Below are positions 39,452-49,138 of a stretch of 64,000 bases of DNA, piece after piece. Under the pieces are notes generated by a model. It saw only the letters and a program-made list of their open reading frames with translations. It did not search any database and was not told where the DNA came from. This DNA comes from Luedemannella flava. Lineage in GTDB: Bacteria; Actinomycetota; Actinomycetes; Mycobacteriales; Micromonosporaceae. Both the position numbers and the translations under genes were made by a program. The stretch covers positions 1-64,000 of the forward strand of contig NZ_BAAALT010000039.1 of assembly GCF_039528515.1 (NCBI RefSeq). The letters are read 5' to 3'. Position 1 is the stretch's first letter; every line of letters begins with the position of its first letter.

Positions 39452-40708
39452 CTAGCGGTGCAGCGGGAACATGCCCAGCTTGCCGTGGTACTCGTAGCCG
39501 AGGCGGTCGGTGTCCGAGCCGACGAACAGCCCGTACGACGTGGCGACCATGGCCTCGACGCCCTTGCCGCGGGTGCGGGTGGGGTTCCAGTCGAACACCG
39601 AGCCGTCGCGCGGGTCGAGCGCGGCGATGCCGAGCCGCGGGATGGCGCCCCGGGCCGCGAAGTTGCGCCCGTACGGGTTGCTCATCCAGCGCTGGTGTCC
39701 GCCGACGTACACGGCGGCACCGGTGACCGACACGGCCGAGAGCGTGTCGCCGCCCGTGTGGTTGACCCAGGTGGGCCCGTGCTCGCCGCTGCCCTGCGGG
39801 TCGAACCGGGCGGCGGTGTCGCACATGCGCCGCGGGCCGGAGATCGCGCCCGTGGTGACGACCACGAAGTACGCGCCGTTGGGCGAGAAGTCGACGGCGC
39901 GCACGTATGTGTCGAACGCCCGGTGGCACAGGCTGTCGTAGGCCATCGTGTACCAGGGGTCGACCGTGGGCCGGCGGCTGCCGACATTGAGGACGGCCAG
40001 CTGGGAGCGCGGCTCGCCGTTGACCCGGGTGATCTCGCCGATGATGACCAGCTTGCGGCCGTCGGGGCTGAGCGAGATGTCCTCCAGCTTCACGCGCGGG
40101 TGGTTCGGTGCCGTGATGCTGATCTGGAACTCGCGGTCGGCGAGGCCGGTGCGGGCGTCCAGCCGGGTGAGGACGGGCTGCCGCCCGCCGCCGGCCGAGC
40201 TGAAGTTGCCCGCGACGTAGAGGTCGTTCCCGTGGATCTCCATCGCCCGGACCTCGCCGGTGTCGATGGTGCCCTCAAAGCCGTCGCTGATCTCGCCGTT
40301 GAAGAGGTTGAGCTTGACGATGCCGCGGCGCCGCTGGTCGTTGACCCAACGGAACGCGCCGCCCACGATCACGGTGTCGTTCGGCCCGGGGACCAGCGCG
40401 TTGACCGGACCGTCGAGGTCGGGCCGGAAGTCGCGGAACCGGCCGGTCGTGGCGTGGAAGGCGAACAGGAACGGCCGGCGGATGGCGCGGCGCTGGCCGG
40501 CCTCGGCGATGCGCGAGAAGTCACCGCCCACGACCACGGTGTCGCCGACGACAGCGATCGCGTTGACCTGTCCGTTGAAGATGTTGGGTGTCCAGTCGAC
40601 TGGATCGGCGCTGACGACAGCGGGTTGCTGCATGTCGGCGTAGCCCGGCGTCGTCCAGGAGACGAACGCGACGGACAGGGCGATAAGAACGGCAAGATAT
40701 CGACGCAC
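39452..40708 (-). CDS. Secreted beta-propeller (DUF5122-like) protein
   Basis: Protein of 418 residues with a signal peptide (RRYLAVLIALSVAFVSWT..GYA) and repeated propeller blades of the form VNAIAVVGDTVVVGGDFSRI, VNALVPGPNDTVIVGGAF, VRAMEIHGNDLYVAGNFSS and LSAVSVTGAAVYVGGHQRW. These belong to the DUF5122/cell-surface delta-60-type propellers, with no known enzymatic role. GTG 40708 is chosen: GGGAG seven bases before it; an upstream TTG is less likely. Confidence 0.82.
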   Translation of the reverse strand: MRRYLAVLIALSVAFVSWTTPGYADMQQPAVVSADPVDWTPNIFNGQVNAIAVVGDTVVVGGDFSRIAEAGQRRAIRRPFLFAFHATTGRFRDFRPDLDGPVNALVPGPNDTVIVGGAFRWVNDQRRRGIVKLNLFNGEISDGFEGTIDTGEVRAMEIHGNDLYVAGNFSSAGGGRQPVLTRLDARTGLADREFQISITAPNHPRVKLEDISLSPDGRKLVIIGEITRVNGEPRSQLAVLNVGSRRPTVDPWYTMAYDSLCHRAFDTYVRAVDFSPNGAYFVVVTTGAISGPRRMCDTAARFDPQGSGEHGPTWVNHTGGDTLSAVSVTGAAVYVGGHQRWMSNPYGRNFAARGAIPRLGIAALDPRDGSVFDWNPTRTRGKGVEAMVATSYGLFVGSDTDRLGYEYHGKLGMFPLHR

Positions 40709-40811
40709 AGGTTCTCCCAAAAGGTTGATGCACCCGGCACAACGATCAAGTGCCCCGGCGCGATTCGGGAGATAAGCGACAGAAATTACCTATTCGCTTT
40801 TCAGCTTGCGC

Positions 40812-41402
40812 TCAGCTGGCGGCAGGCGTCGGCGCCACGCCGTCACCACCACCGCCGTTTCCGCCATTCGGGCGAGCGGTCGGCCGCAACGCGGCGCACG
40901 CCTTCTCCGCCTCCGCCACATTCGGGTCCGCGGTGTTGAGCTGGCCCGGTCCTGCCGACATGGTCACGCCGTGCTCGGACAGGCAGTTGCGGTACGCCGC
41001 GAGGGCCGAGTTGCTGCCCCCGCCGAAGCCGCCCGGCCCGCCGCCCGGACCGTCACTGGGCAGCACGGAAGCGCAGGCCTCCCGGGCCTTCCGCCAGGTC
41101 TCCCGGTCGACGCCCTCGGGCATGAAGCCGCCGGGCCCACCGCGCGGGGCGCCGCTGGGCGGGGCACCCCCGCCCTCCGGAGAACCGCCGGGGGAGCGGT
41201 CACCGGAGGGCCGGGGCTGGCCCTGCCCCCGGGAGGGCAGTGTCACGCCGTGCTGCGCCAGGCAGGACTGATAGGCAGCGAAACCGCCCTGACCGTCACC
41301 GGAGCTCGTGGTTGTCCCGTCGCCGCCGCCACAAGCGGTGACCAGCGTCGCCACGCCGATCACGGCCAGCACCGAACCGGCGGTCCGCCATCCGTACCTC
41401 AA
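40812..41402 (-). CDS. Putative lipoprotein with duplicated cysteine motif
   Basis: Protein of about 196 residues with a lipobox-type signal (VLAVIGVATLVTAC, then GGGDG) and two copies of a unit: AAYQSCLAQHGVTLP ... AREACASVLP, and AAYRNCLSEHGVTMS ... AEKACAALRP, joined by Gly/Pro-rich linkers. The paired cysteines suggest disulfides in each unit. TTG 41402 is used with GGAGG upstream. It is divergent from the membrane-fusion-protein operon and may be a periplasm-side partner of it. Confidence 0.7.
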   Translation of the reverse strand: MRYGWRTAGSVLAVIGVATLVTACGGGDGTTTSSGDGQGGFAAYQSCLAQHGVTLPSRGQGQPRPSGDRSPGGSPEGGGAPPSGAPRGGPGGFMPEGVDRETWRKAREACASVLPSDGPGGGPGGFGGGSNSALAAYRNCLSEHGVTMSAGPGQLNTADPNVAEAEKACAALRPTARPNGGNGGGGDGVAPTPAAS

Positions 41403-41590
41403 AGCCCTGCCTCCATGTCGTGCGCCGCGCGGCCCGCGGGCCGCTGACAGCACACCGCGACCGCCTCGACGCCCGGTCAGGCGAACCTCGTAGCGAGCTT
41501 GGAATCTCTTCAGGTGCCGACCTGTGCTTTGAGCGCGCTCCGAGGTTCGGCCCAGCGAACAGGGAGGCCGGGCTAGCACACTGCCCACCC

Positions 41591-42692
41591 ATGATGTCCA
41601 GCACCATGCGCTCCCGGCCCCGGCTGATCATCGGTGGCGTGGCCGTCGCCGCGCTCGCCGCGGCCGGCGTCACCGCCGTCNGCCGCCGCGATGACCCCGC
41701 GCACCGCGACCGTCAGCACCGGCGACGTGACCCTCACCGTGTCCGCCGCCGGCAACGTCAACGCCGTCGGCGCGCGCACGCTCAGCTTCGGCGCCAGTGG
41801 CACCGTCAGGTCCCTCAAGGTCGCCGCGGGCGACACGGTCGCGAAGGGCGCGGTGCTCGCGCGCCTCGACGCCGGGGACGCGACGGACGCCGTCGACTCC
41901 GCCCAGGACAGCGTCGACGCCGCCGAGGAGGCCCTGGCGACCGCCGAGGCCGCGGCCGCCGCCGCGGCAACACCAACCGCCGGGGGTACGTCCGGAAGCG
42001 GCGCCCCCAGTCCGGGCGGCGGGACCGGCACGTCGGACTCGTCCGGGTCGCGGCAGGGGGGCGGCAGCGGCTCGTCGGCCGACGCGGTCTTCGCGGCCCA
42101 GGAGCGGCTCAACAACGCCGAGTTGACGCTGGCCAACGCGCAGCGCGCGCTGGCCGGAACCACGATCAGGGCGCCGATCGCCGGGAAGATCATCTCGATC
42201 TCGGGCGCGGTCGGCAGCGAGGTCAGCGCGGGCGGCGCGTTCATCGTGCTGGCCGGAAAGAGCGACCTCGCCGTGACCGCCTCGTTCTCCGAGGCCGCCG
42301 TGGCGCGGCTCAAGGTCGGCCAGGCGGCCACCGTCGCGCTCGCCGGCCGGGCGAGCGACCCGGTGCCGGGCACGGTGTCCCAGGTGGACCCGGTCGGCAC
42401 GGTCTCGTCCCGCCTGGTCACGTACGGCGTCCGGATCACCTTTACGGACGTGCCGTCCGATCTGCTCATCGGGCAGAGCGCCGACGTCACCGTCACCACC
42501 GCGAGCGCCACCGGCGTCCTCTACGTGCCGTCCGGCGCCGTGACCGGCATCGACGGCACCTCCGGGACGGTGACAGTCACTGCCGGCGGGGGCTCCACCG
42601 TCCGTACGGTGGAGGTGGGTCTTCACGGCGACCAGTACACGGAGATCACCTCCGGCCTGCGGGCCGGCGAGACGGTCGTGCTGCCCGGCTGA
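41591..42692 (+). CDS. Membrane fusion (HlyD/MacA-like) protein, frame broken at an ambiguous base
   Basis: Adaptor protein of an efflux system. The N-terminal frame (MRSRPRLIIGGVAVAALAAAGVTAV, signal or anchor) runs to the ambiguous base near 41681; the rest continues in another frame: TATVSTGDVTLTVSAAGNVN, a lipoyl-like hairpin with VKVAAGDTVAKGAVLARLD, a coiled coil, IRAPIAGKIISISGAVGSEV and VPSGAVTG. The frame change coincides with the N and probably reflects a sequence error rather than real decay. A second membrane fusion gene lies 2.5 kb downstream. Confidence 0.8.
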
Positions 42693-42744
42693 CCGGCCGC
42701 CGGCTTTCAGGATTCTCCGAGGTCACCGGGCTAGACATGGGGTC

Positions 42745-43506
42745 ATGGCAGGTCGAGGCGCGGTACAGGCAGGCCCGACGTACGGGCTCGGGACAGGTGG
42801 ACGAGTGGCGAAGATCCTGGTCGTCGACGACGAACCCAACATCTGCGCGTTGCTCTCGGCGACGCTGCGGCTGACCGACTTCGACGTGCGCGTCGCGAAC
42901 GCGGGCCGCGAGGCGCTGATCGCGGCCGAGGAGTTCGAGCCCGACCTGGTCGTACTCGATGTGATGTTGCCCGACTTCGACGGCTTCGAGGTGGCGCACC
43001 GGCTGCGCTCCTCGGGCCGCCGCGTGCCGGTGCTGTTCCTGACCGCGCGCGACGCGGTCGAGGACCGCATCTCGGGGCTGACCGTCGGCGGCGACGACTA
43101 CGTCACCAAGCCGTTCAGCCTGGAGGAGGTCGTGCTCCGGATCCGGGCGATCCTGCGGCGCAGCCGCACCGAGCCGGAGGCCGACGCGGACGACCCGGGC
43201 GTGCTCCGCTACGCCGACCTGGAGCTTGACGAGGACGCGCACGAGGTGCGCCGGGGCGGGCAGCTCATCGACCTGTCCCCGACCGAGTTCAACCTGCTGC
43301 GGTACCTGATGACCAACGCGGGCCGGGTGGTCAGCAAGGCGCAGATCCTCGACCGGGTGTGGAGCTACGACTTCGGCGGCGACGGCCGGATCGTCGAGTC
43401 GTACGTGTACTACCTGCGTCGCAAGATCGACAAGATCGAGCCGCCGCTGATCCACACCGTCCGCGGGGTGGGGTACGCGCTGCGGCTCCCGCGCACCGAC
43501 GGCTGA
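42745..43506 (+). CDS. OmpR-family response regulator
   Basis: Two-component regulator of 253 residues as started. Receiver domain with VDDEPNICALLSATL, phospho-acceptor D72 in LVVLDVMLPDFDG, and lysine in YVTKPFSLEEVV; then an OmpR winged helix with LSPTEFNLLRYLMTNAGRVV and VESYVYYLRRKIDK. Start ATG 42745; GTG 42805, directly before the domain, is a good alternative with AGGTGG upstream. Paired with the kinase gene 2 bases after. Confidence 0.92.
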   Translation: MAGRGAVQAGPTYGLGTGGRVAKILVVDDEPNICALLSATLRLTDFDVRVANAGREALIAAEEFEPDLVVLDVMLPDFDGFEVAHRLRSSGRRVPVLFLTARDAVEDRISGLTVGGDDYVTKPFSLEEVVLRIRAILRRSRTEPEADADDPGVLRYADLELDEDAHEVRRGGQLIDLSPTEFNLLRYLMTNAGRVVSKAQILDRVWSYDFGGDGRIVESYVYYLRRKIDKIEPPLIHTVRGVGYALRLPRTDG

Positions 43507-43508
43507 CC

Positions 43509-45101
43509 ATGAGACACCGACGGCCCCGGTTCCGGTCCTGGCGCACCTGGACCCTGCGTACCCGCATGGTCGTCGCGGTCGCCACCCTCGCGGCCGTCGC
43601 GCTCATCGTGGCCAACGCCTTCGGCGTGGTCCTGCTGCGCAACTATCTCCTCGAACGCCTGGACCACCAGCTCAACGAGCGGGTGCACAGCCTGGCGGAA
43701 ATGGTCGGCAAGCCGGGCGGGTGGGGTGGCGGCCCGCCGCCGGAGGAGCAGCAGCAACAGAACCGGCGGCCGTACTCGGGCGCGTTCGGTGCCGAGTACA
43801 ACGTGTATTTCTACGACGATCAGGGCGACCGGCTCACCAGGGATGCCCAGGGCAGGTCGATCCCGGGCGATCCCAACCAGCCCGCCCCGCCCGATCTCGG
43901 CGACTTCGACGAGCTGGTCGAGCACGCGGGCGGTCAGCCGTTCACCGTGGGCGACTACCGGGTCTCCGTGGCCGAGTTCCAGAACGTCGACGGCTACGTG
44001 GTGGGCGTGGCGTCGTTGGACGAGATCCAGACGATCCAGGACACCCTGATCCTCATCTACGCGGCCGTGACGGGTTTCATGCTGCTGCTCATCGGCGCGG
44101 CGGCCGCGGCCGTGGTGCGGATCGGGCTGCGCCCGCTCACCCGCATGGAGCACGCCGCCGCCGAGATCGCGGCAGGGAACCTGTCGCGCCGCGTCGACGA
44201 CGCCGACCCGCACACCGAGTCGGGCCGGTTGGGCACCGCGCTCAACACCATGCTCGGCCGCATCGAGGAGGAGGTCGAGGCGCGCACCGAGTCGGAGCGC
44301 AAGCTGCGCCAGTTCCTCGCCGACGCCTCGCACGAACTGCGCACGCCCCTCACCTCGATCCAGGGCTTCGCCGAGCTGTACCGGCGCGGCGGCGTGCACC
44401 CCGGTCCCGAGCTGGACGAGGCGATGGGCCGCATCGAGGGCGAGGTGGGGCGTATGCGCCTGCTCGTCAACGACCTGCTGCTGCTCGCCCGCCTCGACGA
44501 GGAACGCCCGCTCGACCGGGCCCCCGTCGACCTGCTCGGCGTGGCCGCCGACGCGGTGCGCGACGCGCACGTCCGGGTGCCGACCCGGTTCGTCTACCTG
44601 GACGGGGTCGGGGGCGTCCTCGAGCCGGTGACGGTTCTCGGCGACGAGGCGCGCATCCGTCAGGTCGTGACGAACCTGGTGAGCAACGCGTTGCAGCACA
44701 CCCCGGACACCGCGCGCGTCGAGGTCGGCGTGGGCCGGCTCACGCCCGCGATGGCCGGCGATCCCCCGACCGCCGCGGTCGGCGACCCGCTGCCCGACGA
44801 CGCGCCCGTCGCCGTGATCGAGGTGCACGACACCGGCCCCGGCATGCCTACCGAGGACGCCACCCGGGTGTTCGAGCGGCTCTACCGGACCGAGCACAGC
44901 CGGTCCCGCGTGCATGGCGGCGCGGGCCTTGGCCTGTCGATCGTCGCCGCCATCGTGAAGGCCCACAACGGCCGTGTGGAGCTTCGCACCGCGCCGGGCG
45001 CGGGCGCGCGGTTCCGCGTCCTGCTGCCGGCCGAGCCGGACCTGCCCCTCGACGGTGACCTGGCCGCGCAGTTCGTGGATTCACAGCTTCCTTCGAGGTA
45101 A
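43509..45101 (+). CDS. Sensor histidine kinase
   Basis: Membrane kinase of 530 residues: helix (MVVAVATLAAVALIVANAF), a long extracytoplasmic sensor with a QQQQ-containing proline-rich part, second helix (ILIYAAVTGFMLLLIGAAAA), HAMP domain, H-box DASHELRTPLTSIQG with H275, N-box VTNLVSNALQHTPD and ATP lid VIEVHDTGPGMPTED...GGAGLGLSI. It is expected to phosphorylate the preceding regulator and control the efflux genes around it. Confidence 0.93.
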   Translation: MRHRRPRFRSWRTWTLRTRMVVAVATLAAVALIVANAFGVVLLRNYLLERLDHQLNERVHSLAEMVGKPGGWGGGPPPEEQQQQNRRPYSGAFGAEYNVYFYDDQGDRLTRDAQGRSIPGDPNQPAPPDLGDFDELVEHAGGQPFTVGDYRVSVAEFQNVDGYVVGVASLDEIQTIQDTLILIYAAVTGFMLLLIGAAAAAVVRIGLRPLTRMEHAAAEIAAGNLSRRVDDADPHTESGRLGTALNTMLGRIEEEVEARTESERKLRQFLADASHELRTPLTSIQGFAELYRRGGVHPGPELDEAMGRIEGEVGRMRLLVNDLLLLARLDEERPLDRAPVDLLGVAADAVRDAHVRVPTRFVYLDGVGGVLEPVTVLGDEARIRQVVTNLVSNALQHTPDTARVEVGVGRLTPAMAGDPPTAAVGDPLPDDAPVAVIEVHDTGPGMPTEDATRVFERLYRTEHSRSRVHGGAGLGLSIVAAIVKAHNGRVELRTAPGAGARFRVLLPAEPDLPLDGDLAAQFVDSQLPSR

Positions 45102-45142
45102 ACACAGGTTCGCTCTGAACGGGGCCGGCCAGGATCCTCGCC

Positions 45143-46294
45143 ATGCGTTTGTGGCAACGACCCGTAATCCTCACCAACGCCGTACTGGCGTTGGCGGTCC
45201 TCGGCGGGGGCTTCTGGGCCTATCGGACGGTGGCGGCGCCCGCGGCGACGCCGACGGCGACGACCAGCGGGACCCGCCTGGTGACGGCGACGGAAGGCAG
45301 TGTGACGGCGACGGCGACGGCGACCGGCTCGGTGGCCAGCTCCGCGACCGCCACGGCGAACTTCGGCACCTCCGGGACGGTCACGTCCATCTCGGTGAAG
45401 GTGGGCGACGTCGTCAGGAAGGGCCAGGTCCTCGCGAAGATCGACGCGGCGGCGGCCAAGGCGTCGCTCGCCACCGCTGAGGACAACCTCGACGCGGCCC
45501 AGGCGGCGCTGTACCGGGCGCAGAACGCGACGACGCCCGACGACACCACGATCGCCAACGCCAACGCCGACGTGACGGCGGCGCAGGCGACGGTCGACGA
45601 GGCGGCACGGACGGTGGCCGGCACCGTGCTCAAGGCCCCGATGGCCGGCACGGTGACCGCGGTCAACGGCACGCTGGGCGGCTCGTCGGGCGGGTCCTCC
45701 GGCGGGGGCGGTCAGGGCGGCGGTTCCGAGTCGTCGGGCGGGTTCGTGACCATCGCCGACGTCCGGAACCTGCAGGTGTCGGCGAGCTTCGCCGAGACGG
45801 ACGCCACGAAGCTCAAGCCCGGGCAGACGGTCCGCGTGGTCTGGAGCGCGCTGGCCGACACCCAGGTCACCGGGAAGATCAGGACCGTCGCGCCGACGGC
45901 CACCACCGCCAACAACGTCAACGAGTACGCCGTGATCATCGGTCTGGACTCGGTGCCGGCCGGGGCGCGCATCGGCCAGACCGTCACCGCGACCGTGGCC
46001 ATCGCCGAGGCGGCGAACGTGGTCCGGGTGCCCGCCAGCTCCGTCCGTACGGTGGGCAGCCAGCGGCTCGTCACCGTCTCCAGCAACGGGGCGACGGAAC
46101 TGCGGCCGGTCGAGGTGGGCGTGGAGGGCGACTCCTACACCGAGATCAGGTCCGGCGTCACCGTGGGTGAGCAGGTCGTCGTGGCCAGCCAGACGACATC
46201 GGGCGGCACCGGGGAACGCGGTGGCGGCGGGTTCGGCGGCGGTCCACCCGGCGGGTTCGGCGGCGGCGGTCCCGGCGGCGGAGGCGGTCGGTGA
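45143..46294 (+). CDS. Membrane fusion (MacA/HlyD-like) protein
   Basis: Adaptor of 383 residues with an N-terminal membrane anchor (PVILTNAVLALAVLGGGFWAY), lipoyl-like half motifs (VTSISVKVGDVVRKGQVLAK and KAPMAGTVTAVNGTLG), a coiled coil of AEDNLDAAQAALYRAQ type, barrel domain and a very glycine-rich C-terminus (GGGGFGGGPPGG). It likely links the MacB-type transporter downstream to the cell envelope. ATG 45143. Its stop overlaps the ATPase start. Confidence 0.88.
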   Translation: MRLWQRPVILTNAVLALAVLGGGFWAYRTVAAPAATPTATTSGTRLVTATEGSVTATATATGSVASSATATANFGTSGTVTSISVKVGDVVRKGQVLAKIDAAAAKASLATAEDNLDAAQAALYRAQNATTPDDTTIANANADVTAAQATVDEAARTVAGTVLKAPMAGTVTAVNGTLGGSSGGSSGGGGQGGGSESSGGFVTIADVRNLQVSASFAETDATKLKPGQTVRVVWSALADTQVTGKIRTVAPTATTANNVNEYAVIIGLDSVPAGARIGQTVTATVAIAEAANVVRVPASSVRTVGSQRLVTVSSNGATELRPVEVGVEGDSYTEIRSGVTVGEQVVVASQTTSGGTGERGGGGFGGGPPGGFGGGGPGGGGGR

Positions 46295-47019
46295 TGGCCC
46301 GGCACGCCCGCCCGGTGCTCGATGTGCGGGACGTCGTCAAGACGTACGGCGAGGGCGACACGGCCGTCCACGCGTTGCGCGGGGTGAGCCTCACGGTCGC
46401 CCGGGGCGACTACGTGGCGATCATGGGCTCGTCCGGGTCCGGCAAGTCCACGCTCATGAACATCCTCGGCTGCCTCGACGTGCCGACCTCGGGCCGGTAC
46501 CTGCTCGACGGGGTGGACGTCAGCACACTGTCCGACCGTCAGCTCGCCCTGGTGCGCAACCGGCGGATCGGTTTCGTGTTCCAGTCGTTCAACCTGATCC
46601 CGCGTACCACCGCGCTGGCCAACGTCGAGCTGCCACTCGCGTACGCCGGCGTGAAGGGAGCGGCGCGGCGCCGGCGTGCGCAGGAGGCCCTGGCGATGGT
46701 GGGCCTCGCCGACCGGGCCGGCCACGAGCCCAACCAGCTCTCCGGCGGCCAGCAGCAGCGGGTCGCGGTGGCCCGGGCGCTCGTCACGTCCCCGGCGCTC
46801 GTCCTCGCCGACGAGCCGACCGGCAACCTGGACAGCCAGTCCACGATGGACGTCCTCGCCGTCCTGGACCAGCTCAACCGGACCGGCCGCACGATCGTCA
46901 TCATCACGCACGAGCCGGACGTCGCGGAGCATGCCCGGCGCCTGATCCGCCTCGTCGACGGCCGCGTCGTCACCGATGTCCGCCAACGGGAACGGGAGGC
47001 GACGGCATGGGCGTCCTAG
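46294..47019 (+). CDS. MacB/LolD-type ABC transporter ATPase
   Basis: ATPase of about 241 residues: Walker A GSSGSGKST, Q-loop VFQSFNLIPRTTALANVELP, signature LSGGQQQRVAVARALV, Walker B LVLADEPTGNLDS and the H-loop IITHEPDVA. The order and motifs are those of MacB-type efflux ATPases. ATG 46294 overlaps the previous stop; GTG one codon earlier (46291) is equivalent. Confidence 0.93.
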   Translation: MARHARPVLDVRDVVKTYGEGDTAVHALRGVSLTVARGDYVAIMGSSGSGKSTLMNILGCLDVPTSGRYLLDGVDVSTLSDRQLALVRNRRIGFVFQSFNLIPRTTALANVELPLAYAGVKGAARRRRAQEALAMVGLADRAGHEPNQLSGGQQQRVAVARALVTSPALVLADEPTGNLDSQSTMDVLAVLDQLNRTGRTIVIITHEPDVAEHARRLIRLVDGRVVTDVRQREREATAWAS

Positions 47020-48215
47020 AGACATTGAGGTTCGCCGTACGGGGCGTGACCGCGAACAAGCTGCGCTCCGGGCTGACCGTCCTCGGCATGCTCATCGGCG
47101 TGGCGGCGGTGATCCTGCTCGTCGCGGTCGGCACCGGCTCGGCCCGCGCGGTACAGCAGCAGATCGAAGGGCTCGGCACGAACACGCTCACCATCTCCAG
47201 CGGCGGGGTCCGCCAGGAGTCGTCGAGCACCCGGCACACGGCGTTCACGTTCGACCTGGTCGACGCGCTGAACGACAAGTCGGCCGCGCCCGACATCGCG
47301 TCGGTGTCGCCGGTCGTGTCGAGTTCCCAGACCGCGACGTTCGCGGGGATCGACCAGTCCATCCAACAGTTCGTCGGGACCTACCCGGCCTACGCGGCGG
47401 TGTCGAACTTCACGGTCGCCAAGGGCGCGATGTTCACCCAGGACGACGTGGCGCAGGGGCGCAAGGTCGTGGTGCTGGGATCCCTGGCGGCGGACGCGCT
47501 GTTCACCGGCCTCGACCCGGTGGGCCAGCGGATCACGGTCGGGGGCACGCTGTTCACGGTGGTCGGCGTTCTCGCCGAGAAGGGCAGCACCGGCTTCAAC
47601 GACCCGAACAACATCGCCATCGCGCCGGTCAGCGCCGTGCAGGAGACCCTGACCGGCTACGGATCATTGAGCCAGCTGCTGGTGCAGGCGACCAGTGCGG
47701 AAACGGTGGCCACGGCCCAGACTCAGATCACCACGATCCTCAACGAGAAGCTGCACGTCGCGGCCGGCGCGACCGCGCCGTACACCATCCGCAGCCAGGC
47801 TCAGCTGCTGGAGGCGCGCACGTCGACGGCGGAGACGTTCACGGTTCTGCTCGGCGCGGTGGCCGGCATCAGCCTGCTGGTCGGCGGCATCGGCATCACC
47901 AACATCATGATGGTCACGGTCACCGAGCGGACCCGCGAGATCGGCATCCGCAAGGCCCTCGGCGCGCCCAGGCGCACGGTGCTCACCCAGTTCCTCGTGG
48001 AGGCGACCGTGCTGAGCCTGTTCGGCGGCCTCGCCGGCGTGGCCGCCGCGCTGATCGGCAGCCAGTTCACCATCGTCGGCATCAAGCCCGTGATCGTGCC
48101 CAGCTCGATCGCCCTGGCCCTCGGCGTCTCCGTCGCCATCGGCCTGTTCTTCGGCAGCTACCCGGCGTCGCGCGCCGCGTCGTTGCGTCCGATCGAGGCA
48201 CTTCGCTATGAATAG
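47007..48215 (+). CDS. MacB-type ABC transporter permease
   Basis: Permease of 402 residues: N-terminal helix after LETLRFAVRGVTANKLRSGLTVLGMLIGVAAV, a MacB periplasmic-core-like domain (about 45-260), and C-terminal helices with TVTERTREIGIRKALGAPRR, the conserved FtsX-motif. GGGAGG upstream supports ATG 47007, which lies 13 bases inside the ATPase gene. Works with the ATPase and the preceding membrane fusion protein; substrate unknown. Confidence 0.92.
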   Translation: MGVLETLRFAVRGVTANKLRSGLTVLGMLIGVAAVILLVAVGTGSARAVQQQIEGLGTNTLTISSGGVRQESSSTRHTAFTFDLVDALNDKSAAPDIASVSPVVSSSQTATFAGIDQSIQQFVGTYPAYAAVSNFTVAKGAMFTQDDVAQGRKVVVLGSLAADALFTGLDPVGQRITVGGTLFTVVGVLAEKGSTGFNDPNNIAIAPVSAVQETLTGYGSLSQLLVQATSAETVATAQTQITTILNEKLHVAAGATAPYTIRSQAQLLEARTSTAETFTVLLGAVAGISLLVGGIGITNIMMVTVTERTREIGIRKALGAPRRTVLTQFLVEATVLSLFGGLAGVAAALIGSQFTIVGIKPVIVPSSIALALGVSVAIGLFFGSYPASRAASLRPIEALRYE

Positions 48216-48228
48216 GGAGCAGAACCCG

Positions 48229-48738
48229 ATGTCCGAGCCCACGACCACCGAGCTGACCGATCCGCTGGACGACGATCTGGAGCGCGAGCTCGCGGCCAGG
48301 GCCCCCAAGCAACGGATCAACAAGATCACCTTCGTGCTGGCCGGACTGCTCCTGGTCATCGGCGGCTTCATCGCCGGCTCGCTCGTCCAGAAGAACTCCG
48401 GGGGTACGACCGGCAGCGCGCTCCCCACCGGGACGAACGGCCGGGGCGGCTACTTCCCGGCCGGCGGCTTCGGCGGTGGCGGCACCGCTCAGGGCGGCAC
48501 CGGCACCCGCGCCGGCGCCGCGACGACCGGCACGGTGAAGCTCGTCGACGGTACGACGATCTACATCACCACGTCCTCGGGCGAGACGGTGACCGTGAAG
48601 ACCAGCGACTCCACCAAGGTGTCGGTGAGCCAGTCGAGCACGCTCAAGAGCATCAGGACGGGCGCCACGGTGACCGTCCAGGGCCAGACCGGCGCCGACG
48701 GCACCGTGACCGCGACCACTGTCACCGCCCAGAAGTGA
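48229..48738 (+). CDS. Membrane-anchored glycine-rich DUF5666-like protein
   Basis: Protein of about 169 residues: acidic start, one membrane helix (ITFVLAGLLLVIGGFIAGSLV), a glycine-rich linker (GRGGYFPAGGFGGGGT), and a small beta domain TGTVKLVDGTTIYITTSSGE ... ATVTVQGQTGADGTVTATTV like DUF5666. GGGAG supports ATG 48229 rather than 48208. Last gene of the efflux operon; glycine-rich linkers recur in its partners. Confidence 0.75.
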   Translation: MSEPTTTELTDPLDDDLERELAARAPKQRINKITFVLAGLLLVIGGFIAGSLVQKNSGGTTGSALPTGTNGRGGYFPAGGFGGGGTAQGGTGTRAGAATTGTVKLVDGTTIYITTSSGETVTVKTSDSTKVSVSQSSTLKSIRTGATVTVQGQTGADGTVTATTVTAQK

Positions 48739-49138
48739 CCTGTACGCGTACCGGGGCCTCGGCGCAGGCGATCTCGTCGGCGCTGCACACGAGGTTCCCG
48801 GTGACGGGCCGGCCGGTGAGCGTCTGCCGGGACTCCGAGCTGACCGTCGGGAGCAGCCGACCCGGTTCGTAGTAGACCGCGACGTTGACGTCCGCAGCGG
48901 AGCACGCCTGCGGCTCGAGGTCGGCTGCGCACACGAAGTAGCTGAACGTGACGGGTCCCTCGAACCCGGCGGCCGGCGTGAACAGGACGCGGCCGTCGCG
49001 GACCACGGCGGTGCCCTCGGTGCGGGGTAAATCGCCGAGGATCACGAGTGGGCCGTCGGCCTCGCCCGGGTTCGGCACGGCGAGGGCGGCCACGGGCGAT
49101 CCGGCCGCGATCGTGGTGGTTGCCCAACGGTGGCGCAT
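48722..49138 (-). CDS. Hypothetical protein with cadherin/Ig-like repeat pattern
   Basis: Protein of 138 residues. The centre reads VVRDGRVLFTPAAGFEGPVTFSYFVCA, a phrase typical of cadherin-like/tandem-95-type adhesive domains, and cysteines later in the chain may form a disulfide. There is no clear signal peptide, so export is uncertain and the gene may be a fragment of a larger surface protein. It overlaps the end of the efflux operon on the other strand by 17 bases. Confidence 0.45.
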   Translation of the reverse strand: MRHRWATTTIAAGSPVAALAVPNPGEADGPLVILGDLPRTEGTAVVRDGRVLFTPAAGFEGPVTFSYFVCAADLEPQACSAADVNVAVYYEPGRLLPTVSSESRQTLTGRPVTGNLVCSADEIACAEAPVRVQVTSGR

